Shown piece after piece: positions 63,385 through 64,000 of a DNA stretch of 64,000 bases. Position 1 is the stretch's first letter. The number at the start of each line of letters is the position of its first letter. The DNA is from Capitulum mitella (lineage: Eukaryota; Arthropoda; Thecostraca; Pollicipedomorpha; Pollicipedidae). The notes below the pieces were generated by a model. The model saw only the letters and a program-made list of their open reading frames with translations, ran no database searches and had not been told where the DNA came from. The translations under genes and the position numbers were made by a program. The DNA lies in assembly GCA_030062745.1 (NCBI GenBank), contig CP099848.1, forward strand, positions 711,501 through 775,500, written 5' to 3'.

Positions 63385-64000
63385 CTGGAACAAGAAAAGT
63401 ATTGTACTTTTGTACAGTGTTGCTCTTTAATCTAACTGAACAGCCAAGGTGATCGACAATAGTTATCAAATCAAGAATCTCCTTTGGTGTCCTTTAATGA
63501 AAAATCTACGTACCTAGTCGCGGCCACATCCGTTTGATATTGCCAGCCTGTCTGTGGCTGTGCTTTTTATACGATGTAATGCAATATCATTGCAGCTCAA
63601 GAAAGAAATAGGTACAGGACATTTGTGGGAATGCAGCAGAAAATATGCGTACCTATTTGCGCCATATTAGTTGTTTGTTACCGGTTTGAGTTTTGTTTCT
63701 ATAACCCTACTCAATGACTAGAAATTAAAAAAAAAATGTAGGGACGAGAGGGTTTAAACTGCGTCTTTCCATTCAAAGCCATAGACCTAGCGCTGAAACA
63801 GTTTGCTTTTGGTAAATCAACCTTTCACCGTGTGTCCCGCAGCCAAGGAGAAAGTTCTGGCACCGGATCGATTCTAAGAAAGATGCCGTAAAAGTGAGCG
63901 ATTAAGTCAGATGAGCTGAAACGAAGTTGGATAACAGGATTTTTCTACAGCGTTCTGAAACTGAAATACACCAAAAATGGCGCTTTATTTGTTTTTCATT
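63385..64000 (-). other. Intron upstream of the giant exon, no exon seen
   Basis: The first visible exon starts with two bases of a split codon, so coding exons must lie further 5', beyond the window edge. Small frames here have no supported acceptor-donor pair. Confidence 0.7.

Overview
The window is metazoan nuclear DNA, probably from an invertebrate. The evidence is a spliced animal-type polycystin-1 gene, GT-AG introns, a nuclear tRNA-Ser gene, GC-rich CpG-dense stretches, and a mucin-like Ser/Thr stalk that recalls nematode LOV-1 more than vertebrate PKD1. The taxon cannot be fixed from sequence alone; a crustacean or similar invertebrate is a guess.

Left part (1-20.7 kb, + strand): mostly non-coding sequence broken by GC-rich islands (about 4.0-4.3, 8.5-8.8, 10.2-11.0, 12.8-13.6, 14.3-14.6, 17.7-18.3 and 20.2-21.0 kb). 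I could place one terminal coding exon with good support (20283-20685). It encodes the C-terminus of a protein with a basic patch and a CCVVQ prenylation (CaaX) box. Two or three likely upstream exons (13310-13492, 15849-15926, 18131-18306) have coding-like GC3 and compatible splice phases. I do not recognise this protein.

Right part (23.1-63.4 kb, - strand): a single large polycystin-1-like gene, transcribed towards the + strand gene. I assembled 35 exons by eye from splice sites, and the phase agrees at every junction, including a 72-nt exon too short for ORF finding. In transcript order it encodes: a roughly 2,000-residue Ser/Thr-rich stalk in one 6.1-kb exon; about seven PKD-like repeats; an REJ module; a GAIN domain with an HLT cleavage site; TM1; a PLAT domain; TM2-5; and a polycystin channel core (S1, TOP domain, S2-S6 with an LGD pore motif). 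It ends in a Pro/Ala/Ser/acid-rich tail. About 4,890 residues are visible and the 5' end lies outside the window. Only one defect was seen, a 1-bp excess near 62839 in the repeat array, supported by the exon phase arithmetic.

The most unusual observation is that two exons end in 42-bp tandem repeats that each carry a complete 5' splice site. At 47513-47765 there are seven GAG/gtcagtga donors exactly 42 bp apart, all in phase 0. At 33823-33865 there are two. Donor choice could therefore add 14-residue modules in frame.

Other structures lie in the introns: a same-strand tRNA-Ser(GCT), a 1.18-kb element with hairpin-forming G/C terminal inverted repeats and palindromic AGGTCA motifs inside, a foldback-like element of opposed tandem arrays (about 50.69-52.19 kb), a faint Harbinger transposase remnant and several minisatellites.
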